Shown here piece by piece: positions 46,015 through 57,380 of a DNA stretch of 64,000 nt (its first letter is position 1; every line of letters starts with the position of its first letter). The translations under genes and the position numbers were made by a program. The stretch comes from Stictocephala bisonia (taxonomy: Eukaryota; Arthropoda; Insecta; Hemiptera; Membracidae): contig JAQJVL010002720.1 of NCBI GenBank assembly GCA_035578905.1, positions 20,567 to 84,566 of the forward strand, given 5' to 3'. Under the pieces are notes generated by a model. The model worked only from the letters and a program-made list of their open reading frames with translations, searched no databases and was not told where the DNA came from.

Positions 46015-48749
46015 TGTCTAGATCGATGGACACTTTGTGTCTTCTTCTTGTGTTCCAAGGTGTGTCTAGATCCGATGGACAATCTGTGTCTTCTTCTTGT
46101 GTTCCAAGGTGTGTCTAGATCGATGGACACTATGTGTCTTCTTCTTGTGTTCCAAGGTGTGTCTAGATCGATGGACACTATGTGTCTTCTTCTTGTGTTC
46201 CAAGGTGTGTCTAGATCGATGGACACTATGTGTCTTCTTCTTGTGTTCCAAGGTGTGTCTAGATCGATGGACACTATGTGTCTTCTTCTTGTGTTCCAAG
46301 GTGTGTCTAGATCGATGGACACTATGTGTCTTCTTCTTGTGTTCCAAGGTGTGTCTAGATCGATGGACACTATGTGTCTTCTTCTTGTGTTCCAAGGTGT
46401 GTCTAGATCGATGGACACTATGTGTCTTCTTCTTGTGTTCCAAGGTGTGTCTAGATCGATGGACACTATGTGTCTTCTTCTTGTGTTCCAAGGTGTGTCT
46501 AGATCGATGGACACTATGTGTCTTCTTCTTGTGTTCCAAGGTGTGTCTAGATCGATGGACACTATGTGTCTTCTTCTTGTGTTCCAAGGTGTGTCTAGAT
46601 CGATGGACACTATGTGTCTTCTTCTTGTGTTCCAAGGTGTGTCTAGATCGATGGACACTATGTGTCTTCTTCTTGTGTTCCAAGGTGTGTCTAGATCGAT
46701 GGACACTATGTGTCTTCTTCTTGTGTTCCAAGGTGTGTCTAGATCGATGGACACTATGTGTCTTCTTCTTGTGTTCCAAGGTGTGTCTAGATCGATGGAC
46801 ACTATGTGTCTTCTTCTTGTGTTCCAAGGTGTGTCTAGATCGATGGACACTATGTGTCTTCTTCTTGTGTTCCAAGGTGTGTCTAGATCGATGGACACTA
46901 TGTGTCTTCTTCTTGTGTTCCAAGGTGTGTCTAGATCGATGGACACTATGTGTCTTCTTCTTGTGTTCCAAGGTGTGTCTAGATTGATGGACACTATGTG
47001 TCTTCTTCTTGTGTTCCAAGGTGTGTCTAGATCGATGGACACGATGTGTCTTCTTCTTGTATTCCAAGGTGTGTCTAGATCGATGGACACTATGTGTCTT
47101 CTTCTTGTGTTCCAAGGTGTGTCTAGATTGATGGACACTATGTGTCTTCTTCTTGTGTTTCAAGGTGTGTCTAGATCGATGGACACTATGTGTCTTCTTC
47201 TTGTGTTCCAAGGTGTGTCTAGATCGATGGACACTATGTGTCTTCTTCTTGTGTTCCAAGGTGTGTCTAGATCGATGGACACTATGTGTCTTCTTCTTGT
47301 GTTCCAAGGTGTGTCTAGATCGATGGACACTATGTGTCTTCTTCTTGTGTTCCAAGGTGTGTCTAGATCGATGGACACTATGTGTCTTCTTCTTGTGTTC
47401 CAAGGTGTGTCTAGATCGATGGACACTATGTGTCTTCTTCTTGTGTTCCAAGGTGTGTCTAGATCGATGGACACTATGTGTCTTCTTCTTGTGTTCCAAG
47501 GTGTGTCTAGATCGATGGACACGATGTGTCTTCTTCTTGTGTTCCAAGGTGTGTCTAGATCAATGGACACTATGTGTCTTCTTCTTGTGTTCCAAGGTGT
47601 GTCTAGATCGATGGACACTATGTGTCTTCTTCTTGTGTTCCAAGGTGTGTCTAGATCGATGGACACTATGTGTCTTCTTCTTGTGTTCCAAGGTGTGTCT
47701 AGATCGATGGACACTATGTGTCTTCTTCTTGTGTTCCAAGGTGTGTCTAGATCGATGGACACTATGTGTCTTCTTCTTGTCTTCCAAGGTGTGTCTAGAT
47801 CGATGGACACTATGTGTCTTCTTCTTGTGTTCCAAGGTGTGTCTAGATCGATGGACACTATGTGTCTTCTTCTTGTCTTCCAAGGTGTGTCTAGATCGAT
47901 GGACACTATGTGTCTTCTTCTTGTGTTCCAAGGTGTGTCTAGATCGATGGACACTATGTGTCTTCTTCTTGTGTTCCAAGGTGTGTCTAGATCGATGGAC
48001 ACTATGTGTCTTCTTCTTGTCTTCCAAGGTGTGTCTAGATCGATGGACACTATGTGTCTTCTTCTTGTGTTCCAAGGTGTGTCTAGATCGATGGACACTA
48101 TGTGTCTTCTTCTTGTGTTCCAAGGTGTGTCTAGATCGATGGACACTATGTGTCTTCTTCTTGTCTTCCAAGGTGTGTCTAGATCGATGGACACTATGTG
48201 TCTTCTTCTTGTGTTCCAAGGTGTGTCTAGATCGATGGACACTATGTGTCTTCTTCTTGTGTTCCAAGGTGTGTCTAGATCGATGGACACTATGTGTCTT
48301 CTTCTTGTGTTCCAAGGTGTGTCTAGATCGATGGACACTATGTGTCTTCTTCTTGTGTTCCAAGGTGTGTCTAGATTGATGGACACTATGTGTCTTCTTC
48401 TTGTGTTCCAAGGTGTGTCTAGATCGATGGACACTATGTGTCTTCTTCTTGTGTTCCAAGGTGTGTCTAGATCGATGGACACTATGTGTCTTCTTCTTGT
48501 GTTCCAAGGTGTGTCTAGATCGATGGACACTATGTGTCTTCTTCTTGTGTTCCAAGGTGTGTCTAGATTGATGGACACTATGTGTCTTCTTCTTGTGTTC
48601 CAAGGTGTGTCTAGATTGATGGACACTATGTGTCTTCTTCTTGTGTTCCAAGGTGTGTCTAGATTGATGGACACTATGTGTCTTCTTCTTGTGTTCCAAG
48701 GTGTGTCTAGATCGATGGACACTATGTGTCTTCTTCTTGTCTTCCAAGG
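46015..48749. repeat. 48-bp minisatellite, right array (about 57 copies)
   Basis: Same unit as the left array, with its own variants: GATTGATGG, TTGTCTTCCAAGG, ACGATGTG, ATCAATGG. The GATTGA variant puts a TGA stop into the frame that is continuously open in the left array, which argues against a repeat protein. The array ends sharply at CCAAGG / TAATTAAACTC. Confidence 0.95.
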
Positions 48750-49098
48750 TAATTAAACTCTCATTGAATTTATATTGCAACTTTTAATTGATTCTGATTT
48801 AACTGTTACATTTTTATTGTAAATTTTCCAATATTGTAGTCACAGAGGCTAAAGCGTTTTCTCTTAAAATATTCAAGTGTTAATTAGGTCAATTCTATAA
48901 ATGAATGCAAATTTAAAAAATGTCTAAAGATTTAGAGTTTTAAAAAGGTCACATAGTTATGGTTATGAATATTTCAAATTAACATTTTCCATTTGCCTTC
49001 CTAAAACTAGACTTTTCATATGTGGATAGACAAATACAGTTACAATAAAATGTTCGGGGTTTTTAATTAATGTTTTAGTAGTTGTTTAACACAGCTTT
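48750..49098. other. Gene-less right flank of the array
   Basis: AT-rich; nothing recognised. Confidence 0.5.
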
Positions 49099-49295
49099 CA
49101 GACCCGTAGCTAGGCTGGGGCAACCGAGGCCCCCAAAGAGGATGCAAGAAAATTAAAAATATACTGACGTTTTGGGGACGTATAATAAACCTCTCAAACT
49201 TCATCATTAATCTTCGTTTCCTCAAAAATATTTATGTATGATCTTTTCCGTTACTTCACCACCGATTGATAACTATTCTATTGCTCTAAAAACTG

Positions 49296-49459
49296 TTCCT
49301 ATCACTTTTACGACCACTGTGGTATTTTTTAACCGCTAGGAATCCGATATAGCAGATTTATCGGATTCTTCTTTGACTTCCTATCACTTTTACGACCACT
49401 GTGGTATTTTTTAACCGCTAGGAATCCGATATAGCAGATTTATCGGATTCTTCTTTGAC
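49296..49459. repeat. 82-bp tandem duplication containing a 10-bp-stem hairpin
   Basis: Two essentially identical 82-bp copies begin TTCCTATCACTTTTACGACC at 49296 and 49378. Each contains GAATCCGATA, a 9-bp loop, and the exact complement TATCGGATTC. Confidence 0.9.
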
Positions 49460-50018
49460 CAGAATGTTTGTAATTGAGTACTTTATCAAAATAAATGTCC
49501 AAAAAGTCATCTCATAATTTATAAATATTTATATTCTGTTAATAAAATGTATTTTGTTTAAAAGTTTTTTATGCTTAGAGCTCGTAAACAAAAAATACTT
49601 TACTTGTGTGAAACTATTTTATTGAAGTCTAAACTTAATCACCTACAAACAAAGAAAAAAATTAAAACAATCCATCGAAAAAAAATATGTAACATGAAAT
49701 ATTTTGTTAATAATGTCAGATTCGTCTGTTAAAATTAACTCTTTCTATTATTGTCAGTTCTTTTCATTGACATTATATTCCAACAGCTGGCTCCAGATGT
49801 TAAAAAAAGTACTCCTGAACGTCTGCGTACCATCACAAAGACATAAAAGTTATCGTAAGCGGTAAATTTGATGTTATATGTAACAAACTTCGAATGACGA
49901 GATATCGTCATTTGGTCCTCAACGTGAATTTTAGTAATGACCATATTTGGTTATTTCGGTCCTCAAGGAAAAAAACGTAAATGACGAAATATAGTCATTC
50001 GGTCTCCAAAGTGTTAAA

Positions 50019-50336
50019 GATGCCGTTGATTGCAATCGAGAAATAGCACAATTCTTTGAGACTGTACAAAATGTTTATAACTCTTTCGCTCACAGCATGC
50101 AACTTTTTTGGTGGCAAGAGCTTAACGTCTTGCCAGATTTTATAAATAATGATATTGTTTCTACGACTAATGTAACATTAAAGAATTTAAATCCCACACA
50201 TTGGGCCAGGAAGTATAAAGCCGTTTTCGCTTTGAAGGAGAGGTTTTATCGTGTAATCAAAGTATTAAATAAAATAATTTCGACAAGCAAAAAGTCCAAT
50301 GAAAAGAATGGGGCAGAGGGCCTCAGGAAAAGTTAG
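50019..50336 (+). pseudogene. hAT transposase fragment (ZMYM1-like)
   Basis: The open frame from 50019 reads DAVDCNREIAQFFETVQNVY, then TLKNLNPTHWARKYKAVFAL, then KERFYRVIKVLNKI. The 'AQFF-TVQ-VY-F ... LK-L-PTRW-SRYEAV-AL' pattern belongs to the central region of ZMYM1-like hAT transposases. Catalytic residues are not included. It ends at TAG near 50335. Confidence 0.6.
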
Positions 50337-50930
50337 AATCTTTTAGTTTTGTTTTGCTTCTGAGTGTCTAGTGTACATTGGAAGAAATAAATATCTCATC
50401 AAAATCCTTTAAAATCTGAATCTGTAGATTTAATGAGCATCCCCCCCCTGACAGCTTGATCTACTCGGAAATGCTTTGTTGAAAGTGACCGAAGAAGTCG
50501 AAGAGTGTTTGGTCCTTCGAAAAAGTCTTTAGTCAAGCAAGAAAAGTATGTTCAAAGTGGGGAATATCACAGGAAGTCACGGGCCAATATAGATTGATAG
50601 ATGTATTAGAAGTTAACTCAACAGCTGGTAATGGTAACAGTACCCACAACATTAATTTATCTGTGAAAAATAGTAACATATTTGCTTAAATTTCTGTGTA
50701 TGTTAAATTGTAAAAAAGAATTGCTAGGCATACATTTTCAAATACTTTTGTAACGTCTACAGATCAAATATTTTTTTAATGTATATTTTCAAAAACTGTT
50801 ATTTCAATGGCGAGTTCCATAAGAAATCTGAAATTTTGAGCTCTCACATGTCTACGTTATCAAGCAAAATATCGAAAAACTGCCAAGAATAAAAAGTGTC
50901 TTCAAATTACTATTCCTATTTAAACTCATT
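50337..50930. other. Gene-less stretch
   Basis: Possibly more decayed hAT sequence (a C-run at 50440 and text such as GAAGAAGTCGAAGAG at 50490); otherwise nothing recognised. Confidence 0.35.
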
Positions 50931-51183
50931 ATAGGACATCAGCAAACTTGACTTAGAAGACAAGTCCACTAACATCACAGTAGTAGTAGTAAACAAATAC
51001 AAAATAATCACATGTGCACAAATGTTCAGTGCCACTAGCACTTTCTTCAGGTCAGTAGATAGAGACAGCACTAACCCTTTCTAATTACTCACCTGAAAAA
51101 AGTGCCAGTGGCACTGTAAATTTGTGCACTACTACTACTGTGGTGTTAGTAGGACTTCTAAGGTAAGTTTGTTGATGTCCTAT
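50931..51183. repeat. Foldback (palindromic) element
   Basis: The arm 50931-51048 (ATAGGACATCAGCAAACTTG ... CACTTTCTTCAGGT) and arm 51091-51183 (ACCTGAAAAAAGTGCC ... GTTGATGTCCTAT) are imperfect reverse complements around a spacer of about 40 bp. Both arms include a run of GTA/TAC triplets. This is the structure of a foldback or MITE-type element. Confidence 0.8.
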
Positions 51184-51505
51184 CTCTCCTAATGAATGTA
51201 CTATTTCCTGGCCTAATCTAATATTTCTATACTAGTCCCCTTTAACCTAACCAAATATTTCTATCTAAAACAATCATAAAATATAGGGTGCTCTTAAAAA
51301 AAAAAAAAATTGACTGCCGTGTTGAAAAAAAAATGGCAGCGATATTTTTCTATTTTGCCTGTATTTATTTTATTTCCTTGCACCTCACCAATGATTGAAC
51401 AATTCATTTGGGCGCAAGGCTGTGCTGCTACTAACCATATTACTAACAAATATTACAAATTTTAGGTTAGGTTAATGGGCACTAGGAATTACTATATTAC
51501 TAGAG

Positions 51506-51630
51506 ATAGGACATCAGCAAACCTACCTTAGAAGACGAGTTCACTTGCACCAAAGTAGTAGGAATAAACTAATATAATAGAATCACATTTGCACAAATTT
51601 TCTGTGCCACTTGCACTATTTTCTTCAGGT
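51506..51630. repeat. Single-arm copy of the foldback element
   Basis: ATAGGACATCAGCAAACCTA ... TTTTCTTCAGGT matches the left arm of 50931-51183 at about 80% by eye. Confidence 0.75.
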
Positions 51631-53914
51631 GAGGAGCTACTAAGTGACTGGGCAAGTCAGCCAAGTTTAAGTTATTGTGCCAGACAAACCCAACTGAAGA
51701 ACCACAAATCAGGTGACTTTTGGCATCTAATGCGAAAGAACTGATGCCACTGTTCTGAGCTCTCACTGTCTTTTTGTGCCTTCATATTTACAATATCAGC
51801 CTGCACTAACAGAAAATTTGAATATGTTGCGTTGTCAGACACCAGGCATGCAACATTGTACTATCTCAATACAATAAAGTCATGAAATCAATTTGTCATT
51901 GTCGTAGTTCCTGTGTTGTGTTTTTGTTTTTCGTATTGAAAGGAAAGGAGTGATAAACAAGGTTTTTACTGATTAAACTATAGAAATTAAATTTCCATTC
52001 CTTATCTTGTTTAAAATGAAATCCAAAATGTTTTTGTTTTTCCGTTCATTATTTCTTATGTTTATTAAACCTCTGAGTTTAATCATGCAATACCTATGTC
52101 AAAATTTATGTCATGCAATTGATCAGACCAGTGAAAAAATGGGGAAGGTGGGAGAATCAAGGAAAGTCAGACTACACGTCTTGCCTTTGAAATGCCATCC
52201 ATAGATGTATACTAAAGCAGTATAATCGGTGCCATGCCACTGCTTTCTAGTGAGTTGAGACCTGCGTTCTTTCCCTACCTCAGTCCTCTCAAATGCCACC
52301 TGCCTTTTCAGCTGAGTGAATGGTTATACAAATCGGATGGCGCTGAACTGAATATATCATTTCTAAAAGCTCATTCTTTTACAAGCACATAAATTCAAAC
52401 ATATATTTTCATAGTGTTTGCCATAATCATAGAATTGCTGAGTCATCCCAACCTCAAGAAAATTCTGATAATTTGAATTCGGTCTGGTCGTTCACCACAT
52501 TAGTCCTGCCTTCCGAGAGTACTGTATTTTCAACTTGTTAAATGGCATTTCCTGTGTTATTAGTTACTACTACCACCTTCCAACATTAAAGCGGAGCGTA
52601 AAGTTCATTCATGAGATCAAGGTTCGAGCGCAGAAAATTTGTGAAAAGGCCATGAAAATCGTACCACTAACGACTTAGAGCAAAGTAGGAAGTTTTACCC
52701 GTCTGTTTTTAAGTTTTGTAGCCATAACAAAGTAACAATACTTTACTTATAATCTAGTATTGTAACTTATAGTAACAGTAAGTAACTTATATAACGTTAC
52801 TGTTTTACAATTTTACTAGATATACCTGTTCAAGACATGTGCCTGGAATTGGTATAAATTGATGTTACACTGATGATTAAATGCTTATCTTGCATCTGTG
52901 GATCTCATGTTAATTAATTAATAGCAATAGTTTTTAGTTTTATTTCTATATAAACTAGGAAAACTCAATAATAAATGGTAGGGTTTCACATATATCGTTT
53001 ATTGGGAAATGACAATATATTCAGTCTAAAATTCTTATGTGAAGTGTCAAGCGATAATACACCCTACAAATGCAGTGCCTACAAAAACTTATTATTTGTC
53101 TAATCTTTCTTTTTAAATCCAGATCGGCTCCACAGAACAAACTTTCCTGTAAACATAAAACACAATTTTAAATCAGTTAAATTGTTTTGGTGCTACCTAT
53201 TCTATAAAATCCAGTACACTAACACAAAGTAGTTATTTTGGACTTAAAAAAAAGGTGTGAGCTTTTTGGTGTACCAGTAGAAAAAAACACTAGTTCCTTG
53301 TTTATAAAGTATAATGTAATTAATATTACATATATATTTAAAATACTGCTCCATTTATAAGGTATAAAATGTTTTTTGAGGAAGCTCTTGATCTCACCAT
53401 TAGAATACGAGATGCGTGGGGAAGCTCAAAATTGTAAGTATAAATGACATCTCATTCTATAGGTATTCTATACTTACAACTAAAGGTGTTCTATAAAAAT
53501 CTATATCGGAATTGGCAACATTCCTGAAAATGTTAACTTATTTAGTGAGTTAAAAACAAATAAATTAATATGATCCAGAAATATTATCAGTGGTTTGGTA
53601 CTTCTGTTAATTCCTCAGTTTTTATTTCTTTTTATGACAGTATTACTTTGGTGTTGTTATAATTTTGGCTAACATCATGGATTAACCACTCACTTATTAC
53701 AGTGTGTTCTAATTGAAGTTATACTAACCCACTAACAAGGAACACTAATTGTTCAAATAAACTTAAACAACTTAGGAAGATGAAAGTTGCAACCAAGACT
53801 TCTGAAATGCGATTTACAGCACTTTTTGCTGTCCTAGATTGTTATTTTTCTTAAGATTCCTAAATTGCCTTTTTTATGCTAGCTATTACTGTTCATTTAG
53901 ACAATGAGCAATTG
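51631..53914. other. Gene-less stretch
   Basis: Several frames of 60-70 codons (51569-51766 -, 52007-52204 +) show no family resemblance. No promoter or splice context was found. Confidence 0.4.
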
Positions 53915-54105
53915 GAGCGGCCGTAGCTAAGGGGCTAAGGTGGTGGCTTGCCACGCAGTCAGTTCGACTTTGATTTCCAATAAGACCATTAACAGTTTTT
54001 CCCCCGTCACTCCATGGTTCAGAAGTCACATAAAGCTGTTGGTCCCCAGGTTAAGTGTTAGAGGGGGCTTTTTAGGCCTAACTTCGCCTAGTTAAAAAAA
54101 AACTT
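53915..54105 (+). repeat. tRNA-derived SINE
   Basis: It begins GAGCGGCCGTAGCTAAGGGG with an A-box-like GTAGCTAAGGGGCTAAGG and a B-box-like AGTTCGACTTTGA about 35 bp on. It continues through GGTTCAGAAGTCACATAAAG and TTTTTAGGCCTAACTTCGCC and ends in an A-rich tail (GTTAAAAAAAAA). Head, body and tail are in the order expected for an insect SINE. Confidence 0.75.
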
Positions 54106-55939
54106 TAACTTTTATTTTGGTTTAACAGAGCCTAAAAACTGTTTCACACCAGCACTCATTAATTTTGAACTATCAAAATCTGCTGATATACAATTTGCAA
54201 ATTATGCTTCTAGTTTTTAAAATTAGCGAACTTAATTAGACCTCTCCATTATCGTTTAAATAGTGACACACTAAGTCCATTTTTGTGTGTGATGTCTTTT
54301 TTAAATATATGTAATCTGTGTTTGTATATAATATAGGCAAAATCCACGTGTATAGCATTTTTTTGTGTATTCGTTTAGCTAAGATTAACCTTTAAACTGA
54401 CTTAACATGAAATATAACACTTAAGAGGGCTCTAAACCCCCGCTCTGGGAAGCGTAAAAACTGCTTTGTGCGGTCCAAGATACTGCCTTTATTTATTGAC
54501 GTAAAATTATAAATCTATTTAAAGACAAAGACATTTCTGACTCAAATCACTTTTTAAAATTTTCGAATTCTCCTTCATTTCGATTTTATAGGTTATTGAA
54601 GTTATCCAATATTCAAACTAGTGCCAAAATAAAACTGGAACTGTTATCGAAATTTTGAAAAGCGATTTGAGTCAGAAATTTATCTAGTTACAATTAAGTT
54701 TTGGTTTCAGATCCATATCTTTAAAACTTCAGCTGCAATATAGGACCGCGCAAAAGCCTGCATGGTAATTTATTGCTAAAATATGCGGTGATTCGTGAGA
54801 TCCAAGTGGCGAAAACCTGAACTTCTTAGTCGCGGATGGATTTCACTACTTCATTCATAAAAACCTTTCTTCATTTAACTTAACATCGATGGATGCAATG
54901 TAGTAGGTCTACGATAACTGATATCAGTATTATTTTACAGACTGATTTACAAACATAGAGTTAGTCTATTCACTTTTGTATGGCTTATTTCGTTTAAATT
55001 AAAACGTGTGTTCCCATGTGGTTCCTGATATAATCTAACCACAAAGTAAAGCATAAAACGTTTATTCGTAATGACAGTGCACAATATTTATTATGTCATG
55101 ACAAATACTGTAGTAATCATCTATATACAACATGTCTATGAAATAAATCATATAAAATACATTAACGAATGCGTACAGTAAAAATATTAATTCAATAATT
55201 CCTGCTTGATCGAAGCAATAAGTAATTCTAAGTCACTGTCTCTATTGACCTTTATTTTATTTTAAAAATAAAAATACAGTAACGTTAACTGGTTACTATT
55301 AATTTATTATAGTTCATTAATGTTGAGGTAGAAAAAATTCTATTTGTAATTTTATAACAAGGTATATAACTTCTAAGCAAATATTTTTCCTAAACGGTAA
55401 CACGGACAGAACAATATGACAGCCGGGGGACGGGGCGGGGCGGGGCGGCAATCCTTTTGAGAACTTTGAAGTCATGGGGCAAGGTAGTGTTTGGGAACCT
55501 CGTACCACTCCTGGTGTATTCCGTTGAACAGCCAATGAGAAGACTTAGAACGGTAAAACTTGACACAAGTGATATTTAAACATTGTGTAATGTGAAGAAA
55601 AATAATAAAATACGAATTTGAAAAAGGTTTCTTAATTAGCATAGTACGTGTTGGTAGATGAATTTAATAAAATATTAATATAAACTGAACAAATATAATG
55701 GTGACCGATTAAGGTAAACTTGGTTTACCGAAATCGATCACCATATTCGTAGCCTAAATATTGCACTTATTTTTTATAAATACAGTATAATTATTATACT
55801 GTATGAAATTTGCATTCTGTGACGTTCTCTTGTGTATTGAAATAAAATTGTTAAACTATTATTAAATTGCTCAAATAAGATGTTCTGATCGGTTTGATTG
55901 TGTATTAATTTAATGCACTTTCAATTACTTGAGTATCCA
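54106..55939. other. Gene-less stretch with a GGGGC patch and a long hairpin
   Basis: 55423-55450 is a GGGGACGGGGCGGGGCGGGG patch that could form a G-quadruplex. 55698-55744 is a hairpin of about 22 bp. Near 55781-55801 is a 9-bp palindrome (ACAGTATAA / TTATACTGT). No coding signal. Confidence 0.5.
55698..55744. repeat. 22-bp imperfect hairpin with 3-nt loop
   Basis: ATGGTGACCGATTAAGGTAA ... and its near-complement ending GATCACCAT pair over about 22 bp with three mismatches around the loop TTG. Confidence 0.65.
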
Positions 55940-57055
55940 CTGACCTAATTGGGTAGCTCGTGATCAACTTGTGGCAGCCACACTTATCAACTTGGGTAGT
56001 CATCTTGATGGAATTGGCTAGCACCCATGATCAACATGGCTAACTAACACTAATGATCAACTCGTGTAGTACCTGTAATAAACTTGGTCATTGACTTGGC
56101 TAGTACTCGTGGCTAGTCAACAATGAGTGGCTAGTCAAGTAGACCACAGGTGCTGACCAACGTAATCACTGGTGATTAAACAAGTTCAGTCACCAAGGAT
56201 GCTACTCAAAGTAATTATGGGTGGCTACCTAAATTGACCGTGTTATACCTAAGATTATTAGAGGGCCTACCTACTAAGTTGACCACAGACTCTACTCAAA
56301 GTAATCACGGATGGCTTCTCAAGTTGACCACGGGTCCTGCGCAAAGTAATCACAGGTACTATCCGAGTTGACCACGGGTGCTACCCGAGGTTATCACGAG
56401 TGGCTACTCAAGTTTATCATGGATGCTACCCAAGGTAATCAGGGATGGCTACTCTCGTTGACCACGGGTCTTACCCAAGGTAATCACAGGCACTAAATAA
56501 GTTCACCACCGTAATTATGGGTGACTACCCAAATTGACCGCGTGTTCTACCTAAAATAATTGTAGGTCGTACCTAAGTTGACCACAGGCTCTATCCAAGG
56601 GATCATGAGTGGCTTACCAAGTCACATAGGAATAGGATCCTACCCAAAGTAATCACAGGTACTATTTAAGTTAACCACAAGTACTACCCAAGGTAATCAT
56701 GGGTGGCTACTCAAGTTGATCATGGATGCTACCAAAGGTAATCACAAGTACTATCGAAGTTGACCATGGAAGCTACCCAAGGTAATGACAGATATTACCC
56801 AAAGTGATCACTGGTGATACACAAGGTAATTACAGTTACTACCCAAGTTAACCAAGGGTGATGCCTAAGATTAATCACAGATAGTAACCAAGTTGACCAC
56901 GGTTTATACTGAAGATAATCACAAATTCTATCCAAGTTGACAATGGGAGCTACTCAAATCACATATAATAAGCAAAATGATCAATGGTGGTGCTACCCTA
57001 GGTAATCAGAGATATTACCATAGAGGACCAAGAATACTACCCAGGTAATCACAGG
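55940..57055. repeat. Degenerate tandem array (CAAGTTGACCACGGGT / CCAAGGTAATCACGGG)
   Basis: Two alternating motifs of about 22 bp, CTCAAGTTGACCACGGGTGC and TACCCAAGGTAATCACGGGT, recur with heavy divergence across about 1.1 kb, implying an old 44-46-bp unit. No frame is open. Confidence 0.75.
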
Positions 57056-57169
57056 TTTGTTTCTAAATATCTAAATATTCTTAATATGTTTTAACATCAG
57101 CTTTAATCCAAGCAATAAAATCATACCCTATAAACGACACATACATTCATTGGTATAAGTGTTTAGCGC

Positions 57170-57380
57170 TTATATACTGTGGATGAGTCCAAACTGCTTA
57201 GACAGGTGAGGACAAACTACTGTACTCATATAAAAAAACTGAGACCAAAGTACTGTGTGAATTGCTGAGGTCAAACTGGTAGACTACGTGAGCCTAAACT
57301 ACCCCGAACATAGATGTTTATGAGGCCAAACTACTGTCAGATAGGTGAGCCCAATCTGCTTTGAACGTCTAAAGTTATAT
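57170..57380. repeat. Degenerate repeat (GTGAGGCCAAACTACTGT-like, about 35 bp)
   Basis: Motif variants GTGAGGACAAACTACTGTAC, GAGACCAAAGTACTGTG, GAGGTCAAACTGGTAG and GAGGCCAAACTACTGTCAG occur at about 30-40 bp intervals. Old and short. Confidence 0.55.

Larger units (their letters stand above)
49099..50336 (+). mobile_element. Degraded hAT-type transposon (left end and transposase scrap)
   Basis: CAGACCCGTAGCTAGG at 49099 is a typical hAT terminal motif. About 0.9 kb on is an in-frame transposase fragment. The matching right end was not found, so the element is truncated or its right limit lies further on, up to about 50.7 kb. Confidence 0.55.

Noticed and set aside
42224..48756. Open frames of 400-1,098 codons on both strands across the 48-bp array
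   Set aside because: They result from a 48-bp (16-codon) period with no stop in four frames. There is no non-repeat protein sequence, the frames compete on both strands, and the right array introduces stops.
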